From: Anticarsia gemmatalis
Taxonomy: Eukaryota > Arthropoda > Insecta > Lepidoptera > Erebidae
Assembly (NCBI RefSeq): GCF_050436995.1
Contig: NC_134754.1
Coordinates: forward strand, 241,001-305,000
Direction of reading: 5' to 3'
Length of the DNA: 64,000 nt
The notes beneath the pieces were generated by a model that did not search any database, was not told the origin of the DNA, and saw only the letters and a list, made by a program, of their open reading frames with translations. Position 1 is the stretch's first letter, and each line of letters begins with the position of its first letter. Positions 52,835-64,000 of the stretch are shown in pieces. The position numbers were made by a program, and so were the translations under genes.

Positions 52835-53100
52835 ATCTATACTAATATAATAAAGCTGAAGAGTTTGTTTGTTTGTTTGTTTGTTTGTTTGTTTGAACGC
52901 GCTAATCTCAGGAACTACTGGTCCGATTTGAAAAATTCTTTCAGTGTTAGATAGCCCATTTATCGAGGAAGGCTATAGGCTATATAACATCACGCTACGG
53001 TCATTAGGAGCGGAGTAGCAACGAAAAATGTTACAAAAACGGGGAAAATTTTGACCCATTCTCTTAGGTGACGCAAGCGAAGTTGCGCGGGTCAGCTAGT
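52835..53100 (-). repeat. dispersed repeat with RTE-like tail, reverse
   Basis: ATCTATACTAATATAATAAA, GCTGAAGAG(TTTG)n, GAACGCGCTAATCTCAGGAA and GTTGCGCGGGTCAGCTAGT: the reverse of 36325-36576. Confidence 0.65.
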
Positions 53101-53352
53101 CATAATATAAGTATGATTATTTTCATCTAAGTTTATGCCTCTACATTTGTCACGCAACCGGTAGTGGTTTAGTAAACGTTGTTATGAAACGTACTAAACA
53201 TATCATTTTCCCATGTTTTATTACTATTGCATGTTACTATATTCTGATACAATATTAATATAACAATGCGGGATTTTCTGAGCTATTTCTATAAAATTCC
53301 AAAACTGTAAAAATTGGTAATATTTCTGTTTGTCTGACCGATCTTCACAGGA

Positions 53353-53490
53353 ATTTTGGCGGTGACAAGGGTGGTGACCCCACAAGTTGAACTTAATCTT
53401 TTATAGCCACCCCTCCCTTTCTTTTACTACTGTATTAAAAAATAAATAAAACTATTCGCAGCTCTAAATGTGACTTTTCAATGAACTATA
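53353..53490. repeat. decayed single arm of the foldback element
   Basis: GACAAGGGTGGTGACCCCAC, AAGTTGAACTTAATCTTTTA, AAAAAATAAATAAAA and GTGACTTTTCAATGAACTAT follow the order of the right arm at 42085-42209, with many substitutions. Confidence 0.45.
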
Positions 53491-53775
53491 TAGGTACTGA
53501 GTTAAATGTGACATTTCGTCCTACAAACGAGAATTTAAGGAAATGTCGTTTGTAATGTTCAGAAGTCAAGTAGACTACAAAAATAATTGTGGTTTCCAAA
53601 CTAGTTTCATATCGTTTAAAAGTCATCTGCAGAAAGACATTCATCTTCGTTGCTCAAGTTTTTCCATGAAAGAAATAATTGTCATGCCGTTCAGAGGAGT
53701 AATTCCCTACTACTGTCGACTATCAACCACCGGCTTGCTATAAAAAAAAAATGAATGAAATCCCGATCAGTAGCA

Positions 53776-53920
53776 TTATTCTCTCTTAGAACCATCGAGT
53801 ATCGAGAATATGACATTTGAAATGTATTACAAAAATAATTTCTGCGACGTCCGCTAGTGGCGATAAATTCATACAAAATTTTTCTACGGTGGTCGTTACT
53901 CGATACTAGTAGAGAATTGG
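53776..53920. repeat. MITE with CGATTCTCTAC-type ends
   Basis: Starts ATTCTCTCTTAGAACCATCG and ends ATACTAGTAGAGAATTGG. Internal blocks are CTGCGACGTCCGCTAGTGGC and ATACAAAATTTTTCTACGG. Confidence 0.6.
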
Positions 53921-54137
53921 GCTACAGCGACGTGCGAACTAATTATTATTGTTCAGTACATTGCAAAAATCGAATCGTCAACTCGCACTGTCTGAAGAAT
54001 CCCTCTACTAAACACACATCCTACACCAAAAATAGTACGCCTAAATCACTCGACTATTACATAAAAAGAGGGTATATACAGTGATTTATCTATTTAATAA
54101 TAATGTCCTCCTAGCCGATATCCGGCTACGGCAGTCA

Positions 54138-54448
54138 GTTTCATTGAAACTGGCCATCTGTGCAGGACTTTGTTTTTTTTAGTGTCCAAGTGTGTGCACA
54201 ATACACAGGTACACTCTCTATTCCATCAATCTCAGTCTGGTGGGACGGATAACCGTCACGACCAGTGAGAGGCGCAGGACCGACGGCTTTACGTGCTCTC
54301 CGAGGCACGGAGGTCTTCGACCTCAACTTAGAAATTCTTAACAGAAAAGCTCAGAAAAGACTTTTTGGCCCGACCGAGGATTCGAACCCGAAACCTCTCG
54401 CACGGCAGTCGCATACACTACCGACCGCGCCACAGAGGCAGTTATTTA
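54138..54448 (-). repeat. tRNA-derived SINE, fourth family, reverse
   Basis: On the minus strand it begins CTGCCTCTGTGGCGCGGTCG and GTAGTGTATGCGACTGCCGT, with B box GGTTTCGGGTTCGAATCCTC, and runs into CCAGACTGAGATTGATGG and CACACTTGGACACTAAAAA. Its 3' part is also in the composite insertion before gene E. Confidence 0.65.
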
Positions 54449-55925
54449 TCTATTTAGTAATAACATGAAGAAATGCAATTTCAACGTGCAGTGGAAAAAC
54501 ACACATATAGTACATAACTGCGACAAATTTTCACTTATTTCCATTCAACTACCGCATGCTCATTATTCATATGACACTGCATTTCACGTACGTCAATGCG
54601 TTTGCGCGCATACAAGCCGTTTACTGAATATATTTAACTATTTTTAGTCTAGGCTATTTTTATTTAGACTATTTATACTTCCTAATCTTGAATATCTGTA
54701 GCATAATTTTCTATAGTCTGTACTCTCAACTATCGAGAGTTTGACATTTAAAATTCAATTAGAAATAGTTACGATAGAGACGCTGTTCAGATTTTCATAA
54801 ACAATTTTTCGAGTTCAGGGGCTCAGCTTTCAGATTCTGTTCATGGGAAGTAATTTCCTTAAACACTTCATAGATTTAACTACTGCATAGTTTTTACACT
54901 ACAGATAATATAAAAACTATTTATTTCATAGTTTTTCGCAAATAGAGAAAGAATATCAACATGACTCTTCAATCCTTCCGTCTCTTTATAATATGTTTTA
55001 TAACAACAATCCTTTAGCAAACTCATTTTAGGAAACTATGACATATATATATTATTATGTAGGCACCCGCGCCCATTGCGCAGTAGTTACGGTGGTAGCC
55101 ACGTATCGCTACAACGGCAGTGGTCGTGGGTTAAATTCCCACTTCCCACAAGTAACAATAAACTATTTCATATTTGTTTTGGATCAAAGGGGTAATTCCC
55201 GAAATTTTTATCTATAGTAAAGATAGTTTAACGAAATGAGATAAATGCATGCACTTATAAATTGTTGCAAGAAAAAACAATAATAATATGTAATTGAGAT
55301 AGGAGTGACATCGGTACTGAATTGGCGAGATAACAATATATTATTTTAAACATTTTTAATTACGAGAATAATCCATCCAGTAGTTCTTTGAGCCCTATTG
55401 TCGTAAAAGCCCTGTGGATTTCTCCACGGGAATGCTCGTGTTTAAGTAAATGAAAAAAACATGTAAATTAGGGTTCATGAACTAGATTTGACTCTATTAT
55501 ATTATTATTTACCACTATTTTGCACACGAATCGAGGAACTCCACGAAACTAGTGTAGTATTCTAACCTACTTCTAAAACCCAGTGTAGTCGCGTGCAAAA
55601 CCTAGTAAATACACAGAGCAGATAGTTGGCTATCAACATTGACACAAAGTTCACGACCCTCTCTCCGCGCGCGCTGATAAAGTGAGCGCTTCACTTATGA
55701 GGCTTAGCCTCATGACCTGCACAAATAAAAAGAGTAATGACTGCTCTATATTGATATCGTACGCGTCATCGTGACGTGTGTTTTGGCTGGATTTTGCACT
55801 TTCTTCCCTCTTTTTCCATTTATTGTTGTGGCAGTAGAAAGTATTACTACAGCCGCCGGAGACCTTGACGTGGCTTAACGAATAGTCGTTAAGAGAATAG
55901 CTCTTAATTGTCAACAACCGTATCA

Positions 55926-56078
55926 CGATTCTGTATTTTCGAGTATCGAGAGTTTGACATACAAAATGTATTGCCAAAATAGGTTCTACGACGTCCGCTA
56001 GAAGCGCTAAACAGATTTTCGTGTTAAATTTCTCGATAGCTAGCCGGTTGTCGGTAGTCGATGGTATTAATGAACCGA
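55926..56078. repeat. MITE with CGATTCTCTAC-type ends
   Basis: CGATTCTGTATTTTCGAGTA at the left; GCCGGTTGTCGGTAGTCGAT and GAACCGAG at the right. TACGACGTCCGCTAGAAGCG lies inside. Confidence 0.65.
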
Positions 56079-58154
56079 GTTACATAATTAAGTAGAGATA
56101 ATCCGTTGCTTTTGTGTATCCATGTATTATTATTTAGATCAAAATTGTTGAGTTTTCATTACCAGTCTGAATAGTACAAAGTGTAATAAAATAAAAGGAC
56201 ATAAATAAACTAAGCAGACTAATTTAATCTTTTGTTTATAATGTTCGGTAGACATGTAGTAATGATTGTTTTGTTTATAAAACAATACGATATGAGACAG
56301 TTAGATGTGAGTAATTTGGACGTTTCCGCATTCGAGGAAGATAACAATTATGAGACTGATAGTATGAAAACATTACTAAGTACGTGTATTTAAATTTTGT
56401 ATTTTATGAATGGCAGCGAAACATTCCTAATTTTGATACGTTTCTGTGTTGTGACTTTTTTATAACATTGTGCCTTTTATACCAAAGATTAGGCATCATT
56501 CAACAAAACAAAACCACGTCTCCTTGTTTAAATTAGGTGAATTAGGCTCGCTTCATTCTTATCTCTATAGACTATCAATTTATAATGATCACTGAAAATT
56601 TACTAAATATTTGGTAAACATTTTGGTACTAAACTGACTTACATATTTGATTGTTATAAAAAAGGGCCTTCAGTGTTTTAAGTGCATTTCGCGTTTAACC
56701 TACGATAAGTTATCATAGTTGCATGTCATTATCGTAGTAATAACTTCAACAATTCTACGAATTTATTAAAATGATATACCCATACACAAACTTTGTTCGT
56801 GACTTCAGCTTATAGCCAGTCCAGGTTATGAAACTACTATCATAAGGAATGCCTGGCATTTCTGCTCAGGTGCACTGCTTATTTGAGCCTGCGATCACAG
56901 CGAGTGTTGCCGGCATCAAATTCAATTCAAACTCATTACTCCTTTATTTCGCAAACTTCGTACAAAGTATTTGAAATAGTCATGTATTTATAATTTTTAT
57001 GTCCGCTTTGGAAAAGCTATTTGTTCGTGAAAAGAAACGGACTACTATTGAATAAACTAAACTCACTATTATTGAATAAACATGCGACACGAAAGGTTAA
57101 AAGTTGAACTATGTCTCGTCAACACACGGTAGTCTTTACGTCCGTTCTTTTTTCACGTCAAAAATACCTCCCTGGTTTAGGTATAATTTAGTAGGGTATA
57201 TTGAAGTAGGAGTTTATTGTAAATAAATAACTCGAGAACCACGCGAACGAGCTAGGTAGTAACTTAATCCCAATATGACTACCAACATTGTGCTAGAGGC
57301 ATGGTAACCAACTTAATCACTGCACTAGTTGTTACCTATCATCCCTTAAGGAAAACAGATAAAGTTGGCAACAAGATAACAGCGCGGGGAAATATAATGA
57401 ATCATAACGAAGTGTTTACAATTATTGTTCAGTACACTACTGTTTAATGGTACGTAATAAATCTATATGGTACCTACCCAATGAAGGTAGGTTTTCCTAC
57501 AGATCTACATACATAAATGTATACAAAAAAATTACGGCCTTTTTCTAATAGTGGTAGACAGAGACCAAATAAGGCCACTTGCTACGATCTCTACAAACTT
57601 CCCTTGCTTCATTCACATCCATTCATTTTGTCATACAGGACCGCCGGCCGGTTACAAGTATTATGCACCTGACCTAATTGAAAGACATCACCGATAAGAC
57701 CTGCATAATTTGTCTTTCTGGGGCGTCTCCCACCGGCGTTTTTTTAACTTATCTTGTAAATAATGTCGAATAATTTTCTTTACTCATCAACTAACAAGGA
57801 GGCTTTACAATTCATGGAAATAATGACAAACATTTTTTAAACTATAGTAAAAGTAAAATATGATCATAAACTGATTCTTAGTCGATCTTTTAGCCAAAAA
57901 ATGCTACGTCAACACAGGTTTAATTCGCAATGAAAATTCGCATATATTTGAAACACATGGCACATTATATGATTCGAGTAACGATAGTTTTATGATGCAA
58001 CCGATAACACTCGTGCACCAAACTTGAAGGCCGATGGTTTAATACATCCTAGCTCAAATACGAAGGCTTAGACTGTTCGTAGTTATATTTACTTACTTTC
58101 TTTTACAACTAACCTCTATTTTCTATATTATTATGACGTTATATTTCTTTTTCT

Positions 58155-58435
58155 TTGCACCTCCCGTGCAAGAAATCGACGGTTCGAACCTGAGGATTGC
58201 CCCGGATTCGAAACGTAAAAAAGTCATTAGGTTATTGTTAAAGATGACTTTTTAAAGTAATGTGTGTATAAGAAACAATTATCGCTAGTTCTAACGGTAA
58301 AAGAAAACATCGTGATGAAATCTTGCATACCTCAGAAATTTTTTATCAGCTCTTGAAGGAATGCAAAGTACCGCACATGGCCAGCATAGTGGTAAGTGAA
58401 GAGACTCTTGCCCAGCAGTGGGACAGTAATACCTA
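58155..58435 (+). repeat. tRNA-derived SINE (CCCAGCAGTGGGA family), diverged
   Basis: CACCTCCCGTGCAAGAAATC, GACGGTTCGAACCTGAGGAT, GTTCTAACGGTAAAAGAAAA, ATGCAAAGTACCGCACATGG and CTCTTGCCCAGCAGTGGGAC, in the family order but with insertions. Confidence 0.55.
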
Positions 58436-58692
58436 AGTTAACTACCTAAATACATAATATGGTTAGACTATAGAACAGCTAGTAACATATATTATACGAA
58501 AGGTATATAAGAGTGCATAGTTTTAACCTTTTCACGCATGTTTTTACATACACGTTGTTATAAACATCATATATGATGTACTTGTAAAAGTGACGATAGT
58601 CAAGTAATGCAACTCATTGTGGGTAGTGAAAATTGTTGTTCACTTTTACTTTGTGTGGCATGGAAAGTTTTCATTACGATATAGAGGAGTAG

Positions 58693-58872
58693 CTTGATCT
58701 TCTAATACTGACTTCTAATATCGACTACCGACAATCGGCTAGCTATGGAGAAATTTTACACGAAAATCTGTTTAGAGTCTCTACCGGGCTCCGTAAGACC
58801 TTTTTTGGCAGTATATTTTAAATGTCAAACTCTTGATACTTGTCAGCATAGACGATACAAAATAGCGCTACT
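58693..58872. repeat. MITE with CGATTCTCTAC-type ends, reverse
   Basis: CTAATATCGACTACCGACAA, TCGGCTAGCTATGGAGAAAT, GAGTCTCTACCGGGCTCCGT and TTTTTTGGCAGTATATTTTA are reverse complements of the blocks in the forward copies. Confidence 0.6.
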
Positions 58873-59622
58873 GTAGTTTGGGGTTTAGTTCAAATTCAAA
58901 TAATTACGTAAAAATAAATGTTAAAGATCTTTCAGGCATGCAAGGTTTCATCAAGATGTTTTTCTTCACCGTTAGAAAAAGGGATAGTTATTATTTTTAA
59001 TACACACTTCTTATAGTCATTAATTGGTGTGTTGCCTCGGGCTCGGACTGTCCACTGCATGGGTGGGAAGCGCATGGTTAGACCATTATCTATCCAGTAT
59101 TATACTTTTGTTCAATTAACTCATCTATGTCAAATTAACAAGAACATTTTTTTGCTTTTGTAACACATAGACTGACATAGAAGCACACCACATTTCGCAT
59201 ATAAGCGATTTCAAAACACAACACATTTTACGAACAATCGTATAGTTTTTCAACCGTGACCGTGAAATACCGAAATTATAGTACATAAATAGTATAAAAT
59301 TGTTTATTAAATGAATCATTTATTAGTAAATTTTGTGAAAATGGCGTGACAAATTGTTACTAGCATTGTTGTAAAACCATACATTTTTGTTACACAGTAT
59401 ATTTATAGCCTACTGGATGACCCGTGCGATTCCACTCTATCTAAAATTAGTAGTCCATCTCGGGTCTTTAACTGCCTTTATATACAATTTCATAAGTATC
59501 GGTTTAGTACTAAGTTGTGGATATATAACATACAGACGTATATTACAAGCGAGTGGAGCTAAAAAACTTATAAACATACTTATATATTTCCAAATACATA
59601 CTAATATAGATAATTAACAACA

Positions 59623-59755
59623 ACCAGGCTCAGAACAGATACTCGTGCTCATCACACTAATATTTGTCCCGGGTGGGATTCAAACTCACTGCACGCGGCA
59701 CTACTGATATTGCGGTGAGATGACCACTTTAACCACTGCGCTAAACGTGCAGTAA
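59623..59755 (-). repeat. tRNA-derived SINE (CAGTGGTTAACGTGGTC family), 5' part, reverse
   Basis: GTCCCGGGTGGGATTCAAAC (B box, reversed) and ATGACCACTTTAACCACTGC (A box, reversed). Confidence 0.65.
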
Positions 59756-59786
59756 ATGATAAATGATCTTAACATTTTATAATATA

Positions 59787-60007
59787 CAAGCTGACCTGCG
59801 CAATTTCGTTTGCGCCACATTCGATTCCCCGTTTTTGTAACATTTTGACTCTGCTCCTGTTGGTCGTAGCGTAATGATATATGCCTATAGCCTTTCTCAA
59901 TAAATGGGCTATCTAACACTGAAATAATTTTTCGAATCGGACCAGTAGTTCTTGAGATTAGCGAGTTCAAACACACAAACTCTTCAGCTTTGTAATGTTA
60001 GTATAGA
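59787..60007 (+). repeat. dispersed repeat with RTE-like 3' tail
   Basis: CAAGCTGACCTGCGCAATTT to TTGTAATGTTAGTATAGATT, with TCGGACCAGTAGTTCTTGAG inside. Same family as 36325-36576. Confidence 0.6.
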
Positions 60008-61236
60008 TTTAATAAGTTTGCCCCTACAAGTTGTCATATTCAGTGGTGATTAATATATTAGATAAAAATGCTGAAACATTGACTCACATTCACTTTATTG
60101 CCTCTACTAACTAGTATCACATTAGTACAATGAAGTGAAACCACGAGGCGTGTTTAGTGTCGTTATCAAGATGATCGCAGTACCACACGATCTCACAAGT
60201 CGTGCCGCGACAGTACCGGCATCGTTTACAAACTAACGCTTGTATTACGATCACAACATAGGAAAATTATTATGACATCATTTATATCGTTGCATAATGA
60301 TTGTGGTAGACCAGTATCAATGATGATTCAATTATCTGAGGTCCTAGGTACGATTCTGGAAAAAAAACTGTTTGTCGTATTCGGATTCAAGCTATGGAGT
60401 TCAGTACTGCGTTTGGTTGATAAAAGCAAAAAGGCATACTCTACAATATTGGTTCAACGAAATAAAATATTATTAATTTGTCAAATACATTCTTATCTCA
60501 AATCTTGCGCTTGGTACTGTTTGGTAGAAAAAAATAAGTCATATAGACTTTGTATTGAAAAACTTAGTTCTCGCGGAATACGCTAGGGGCGCTGATCGGT
60601 GCTTCATCTCGATGATCCCAGGAACCTGTCCTCAAGTCCAAATATGGACACACGTATAGTTAAATTTTAGTAGTTATTACTTTCCTAAATTCAGTTAGTT
60701 TGAGTTATAGTTTTGAGCCATAATTTCAAAAATCCATAATCTAAATAATATACGATCATGTTAATCTACTTATAATATAGAATATTACTTACATGGTAAT
60801 TTGTGAACCAAATCACTTTGTAACGGTTTGTAATGGTTCAACGATTTGAATAAAATTTGGCAGATCAATTATTTGTGTAAATTGTATAGTTTATTATAGT
60901 GCGGGCATCCTGCAGAGGTTAGGTCAATGACATTACTGTCACAATACCATAACATGGACACAGATTTGGTACTTGCTTCACTCCCATTTACACAGCGTGA
61001 TGTTATAAGCATGAGAGACTTCCTCTAGAAATAGATTATTTACCAAACAGATTATACAATTCTAAAAAGTTCCTGAAGTCAGCGAGTTCAAAAATACAAA
61101 TAACCTCTTCCGATTCGCATTATTAAAGATTATTAGCATTAGAAAAGATTTAGTAGAGTTTACTCAAAACTAACTAAAATTATTTATAGCTGTTTTACCC
61201 TACTAAAAATAAATAAAAATAAAAAATAAAATAAAT

Positions 61237-61400
61237 ATCATTGGACAACTCACACATGGTTATTTGATTCCAAACTAAGCAGAGCTTGTACTATGGTAAC
61301 CAAATAACTGATAAATTTTAATATATTTAAGAAGTATATACTTCTAAATACATACTTATATACATTAATTAACATCCAGGCTCAGGACAATCAGTCGTAA
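61237..61400 (-). repeat. tRNA-derived SINE (CAGTGGTTAACGTGGTC family), 3' part, reverse
   Basis: TTGGACAACTCACACATGGT, TATTTGATTCCAAACTAAGC, AGAGCTTGTACTATGGTAAC and CCAAATAACTGATAAA. Confidence 0.65.
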
Positions 61401-63473
61401 AAAAAGAAAAAAGGGAAGTAAATTTAATTTATTTTTTTAAAAAGCAAGGTTATTGTTAATTTTTCTTCCGACCTTTCACCAATAATGTAATTTTCTTAAC
61501 CCTTGCACTTTGGACCTTTCAATAATGAATAACATCTGCGGTAACAACATGATACTGACGCACTTCCTATAAAGAAAAGCTCATGAGTTTTCCTCCCACA
61601 GCCCCTCACCTCCATACAGACACACATTACTCATAGTCGGTATATTTCAAAGACGTCAAACTGGCCAGTGATTAGCGCTATGACCTATAAACACTGCATA
61701 GGTTTTTGTTTCCAACCTATATAGTTTTTCCTTTGTTTATACAGGTGGTTGATAGGTTTTCCTCACGGCATTTTCCTTCGAAATGTACAGGTTAATTACT
61801 TAAACTGCGGAAAAATTGGTGTTACTGCTAGTAACTAAACAGAATACTTATTTAAAAATGTTAAATTAATTATTAGCGCCCCTAGCGTGTTCCGCAAGAA
61901 CATTTTTTTCAAAATATTTGTACTTAGTACTTACTCTTAAGTGCAATACGGCTACATGTAGCTAATATCTAGTTATTATATAGTAATCGTAAAGCATGAA
62001 GACTCTCAGCTCACAAAAAAAATCTAGATTAAATTATATTTACGAACAAAAAAATTGTTACAAGAGGTAGTTCACAAAATAAATTAGTTGATATCACGAC
62101 ATTAAGATGACATGAAAATAAAAAACCACGGCAATCGCTACAGAGCGAAACGAATCATATATGGAATGTCCACAGGAAAGATAGCTTAACCGTCAGATTA
62201 TATACCGACCTAAGAGAATCATAGGACCTTACCCCACTTTCCAAGCTTACGGAAGATTAAATAACTATAATGACTATCATAAGTGTCAACATTTGACCTA
62301 AATGAATCGATGATTCGATATTCTATGACGTACCTATCGTAGGTAGCCTTCCTAGTTATACTTTACAATAATATTTATTGTGTTGAGATAAATATGTTTA
62401 TTCACGACGTCAAACAATTTCACCTCGGTATAGATTAACTGGGTATTTTATTTGGGGAATTCTCTTAACCTAATGATTTAGTAGGTTGACACAATAAAAC
62501 ATTGAACTATGGCCAAATTAGGTCATAATTATTCACACCAGGAAAGACTGGTGTGACACTGAAATACTTTGACAGTAATTTTCCCAGAAATTCTATATTC
62601 ATGAAGTTTCCTGCGTCTGAAAGGATTTTAGGAATTAAGCAAAATCATCTCCAGAATATGATATTTTTTTTAACGATTGCTTTATTTATTTGTCTATTTA
62701 AAGGGATTATCTGAAACAAAGATTAGAAGTAGCTTATTTATTGAAGTAACGTACGGTGTACTTTTGTCTTCACTAATATTTCAACGACGATGAGATCGAA
62801 CGTACATGGGATGAAACGATAGAGCGTCAGAACAATCAGCATTTTCAGTTCTCTTTAAATTTTGATCAGAAGATAATTTTTAACCCTTTAAAATTCAAAT
62901 CATATCTGAGAAAAGATAAAAAACAGATACACCTAGTTTAACATAGGAGATATAAGTAGTATAAAATGACAAAGGGATTATTAATCCCTACACGTGTAAA
63001 CTGAAATACTATATCCCTACCCTATACTCCACGAGGAGTAATGAAGCGAAACTATTAGTCATGGGTTTAACTGTTACACTATCATTGTAGTAATACTTGT
63101 TGCATTAATTACACGTGTAATGTTATTTAATCGGATAGACGTAGGTCATATTATGTAATTTAATTTAGGATGATAATACTGGCAGGGTTGATTCTCGCTC
63201 GAGTACATTGTGTCATCTTTTGTTTTGGTACTTTCGGGGCTAATTTTTGAAATTACCCCATTTGTAAAATTGGGTCTTTAACTATTTATATGCTGAATTT
63301 CGCCATAATCGGTGGTAAGTTTAAACAGTCATAGCGGAATAGACCGACAGACAGTCGCACTATAGATAGCTGTTAGTAATCGTGACTTGCTCACTCATCC
63401 TATATCATAATGCACTTTAGATATACCAATTATTATACTATTAATTTCAGTGCACATAATTTACATCACAACA

Positions 63474-63616
63474 CGATTCTCTACAATCGGCACTATCGAG
63501 TATCGGAATTTGACATTTAAAATTTACTGCCAAAATAGTTTCTACGACGTCCGCTAGAGGCGCTGATCAAAATTCCATACAACATTTTTCAACAGCTAGC
63601 CGGTTGTCGGTAGTAC
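63474..63616. repeat. MITE with CGATTCTCTAC-type ends (3'-truncated)
   Basis: CGATTCTCTACAATCGGCAC, TATCGAGTATCGGAATTTGA, CTACGACGTCCGCTAGAGGC and GCCGGTTGTCGGTAGTACTA. The right terminal repeat is lost after GGTTGTCGGTAGT. Confidence 0.6.
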
Positions 63617-64000
63617 TAGTACATCATTGTATGAGTACTAGTAGCAGGTCCACGTGTCATACGTACGGCGGGTCGTATCGTAAACAAACATAGTGTTATG
63701 TAAACGTGACCTGACCGCTGTGACCTGAAGCCGTGACTCGCTCACTCACACTATAGGATAAAGCGTTTTACATATTGTACTACTAGCTAGAGTAATTATT
63801 ACTATCGACTATGTGCCAGCAGGTAGCTACCGACAAATTACATCCATAAATAAAGTCATGTCTTTTCCCCATAGGGGTAGGCAGATCGTCATCGATACTT
63901 CATTGACTCAGTCGTTCTACATGACCAAACCATCTTAACATAGATACCTTTCACAATCCTTTCCTTGTCATGTTGTTCCGTGTCATATCCAACCAAAAAA

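Larger units (their letters stand above)
50691..56085. other. gene-free, repeat-rich stretch
   Basis: No supported ORF. Recognised repeats: a 5S-type SINE (51640-51838), reverse MITE (52691-52790), reverse RTE-like repeat with (GTTT)n (52835-53100), decayed foldback arm (53353-53490), MITE (53776-53920), reverse tRNA-SINE (54138-54448), MITE remnant (about 54700-54830), tRNA-like SINE (55075-55150) and a MITE (55926-56078). The rest is AT-rich. Confidence 0.55.
56086..64000. other. gene-free right end
   Basis: No supported coding region; the few short ORFs (e.g. 59387-59617, 60272-60586) show no motif or codon pattern I trust. Repeats: SINE fragments at 58155-58435 and about 58925-59080 (reverse), MITE 58693-58872 (reverse), SINE 59623-59755 (reverse), RTE-like repeat 59787-60007, SINE 61237-61400 (reverse), MITE 63474-63616. 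The rest is AT-rich without recognisable structure. Confidence 0.5.

Noticed and set aside
55651..55977. 108-codon minus-strand ORF
   Set aside because: It covers 5S-SINE and MITE fragments, with no family motif and no splice context.
60272..60586. 104-codon plus-strand ORF
   Set aside because: Unremarkable composition, runs into MITE sequence at its end, and shows no motif I recognise. It is not excluded as a gene piece, but not supported.

Overview
The window looks like nuclear DNA from an insect of the order Lepidoptera; I cannot name the species. The evidence is split genes with GT/AG introns, AT-rich introns and spacers, and dense short interspersed repeats, including tRNA-derived SINEs with the 'CCCAGCAGTGGGA' block common in moth and butterfly genomes. 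The insect-type SLC22 proteins fit the same reading.

From 1.4 to 48.4 kb there is a tandem family of seven SLC22-type organic cation/zwitterion transporter genes (major facilitator superfamily), called A to G here. All share one plan of six coding exons with identical intron phases (2, 0, 1, 1, 0). Exon 1 holds the N-terminus and TM1, exon 2 a cysteine-rich extracellular loop, exon 3 TM2-4 with DRWGRR, and exon 4 TM5-9 with ES(V/A)RWYxSKGR and IGR(K/R)PV. Exon 5 holds TM10-11 with ELYPTxxR, and exon 6 holds TM12 and the tail. A (1.4-3.9 kb) lacks exons 1-2, which should lie left of the window. B, C, D, E and G are complete on the plus strand (564, 561, 552, 563 and 555 aa). F (555 aa) is on the minus strand. 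F and G are a recent head-to-head inverted duplicate pair that shares about 115 bp of promoter sequence.

The array has taken many insertions. The largest is a 3.4-kb pogo-like DNA transposon in intron 3 of gene E, flanked by TA and carrying an intact 722-codon transposase with a C-terminal PHD finger. Gene E also has a composite SINE in its 5' leader with a 10-bp target duplication. Gene G carries a 5S-rRNA-derived SINE whose empty site survives in F, plus a broken partial copy of its own exon 2. Other elements include a palindromic MITE in intron 2 of B, E and G, two mariner-type MITEs, a 190-bp-arm hairpin in intron 3 of D, and a long-TIR element between F and G.

From 48.4 to 64 kb I find no supported coding gene. 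The stretch holds SINEs, MITEs and unique AT-rich sequence. One CpG-rich patch near 50.5 kb, followed by a good splice donor, may be the first exon of a gene extending to the right.

The transporters probably form a paralogous set with overlapping but diverging substrates, perhaps in gut, Malpighian tubule or fat body. That is inference from the family and from GATA-type motifs upstream of B, E, F and G. Exon coordinates were derived by hand from splice consensus, conserved phase and alignment among the seven copies.
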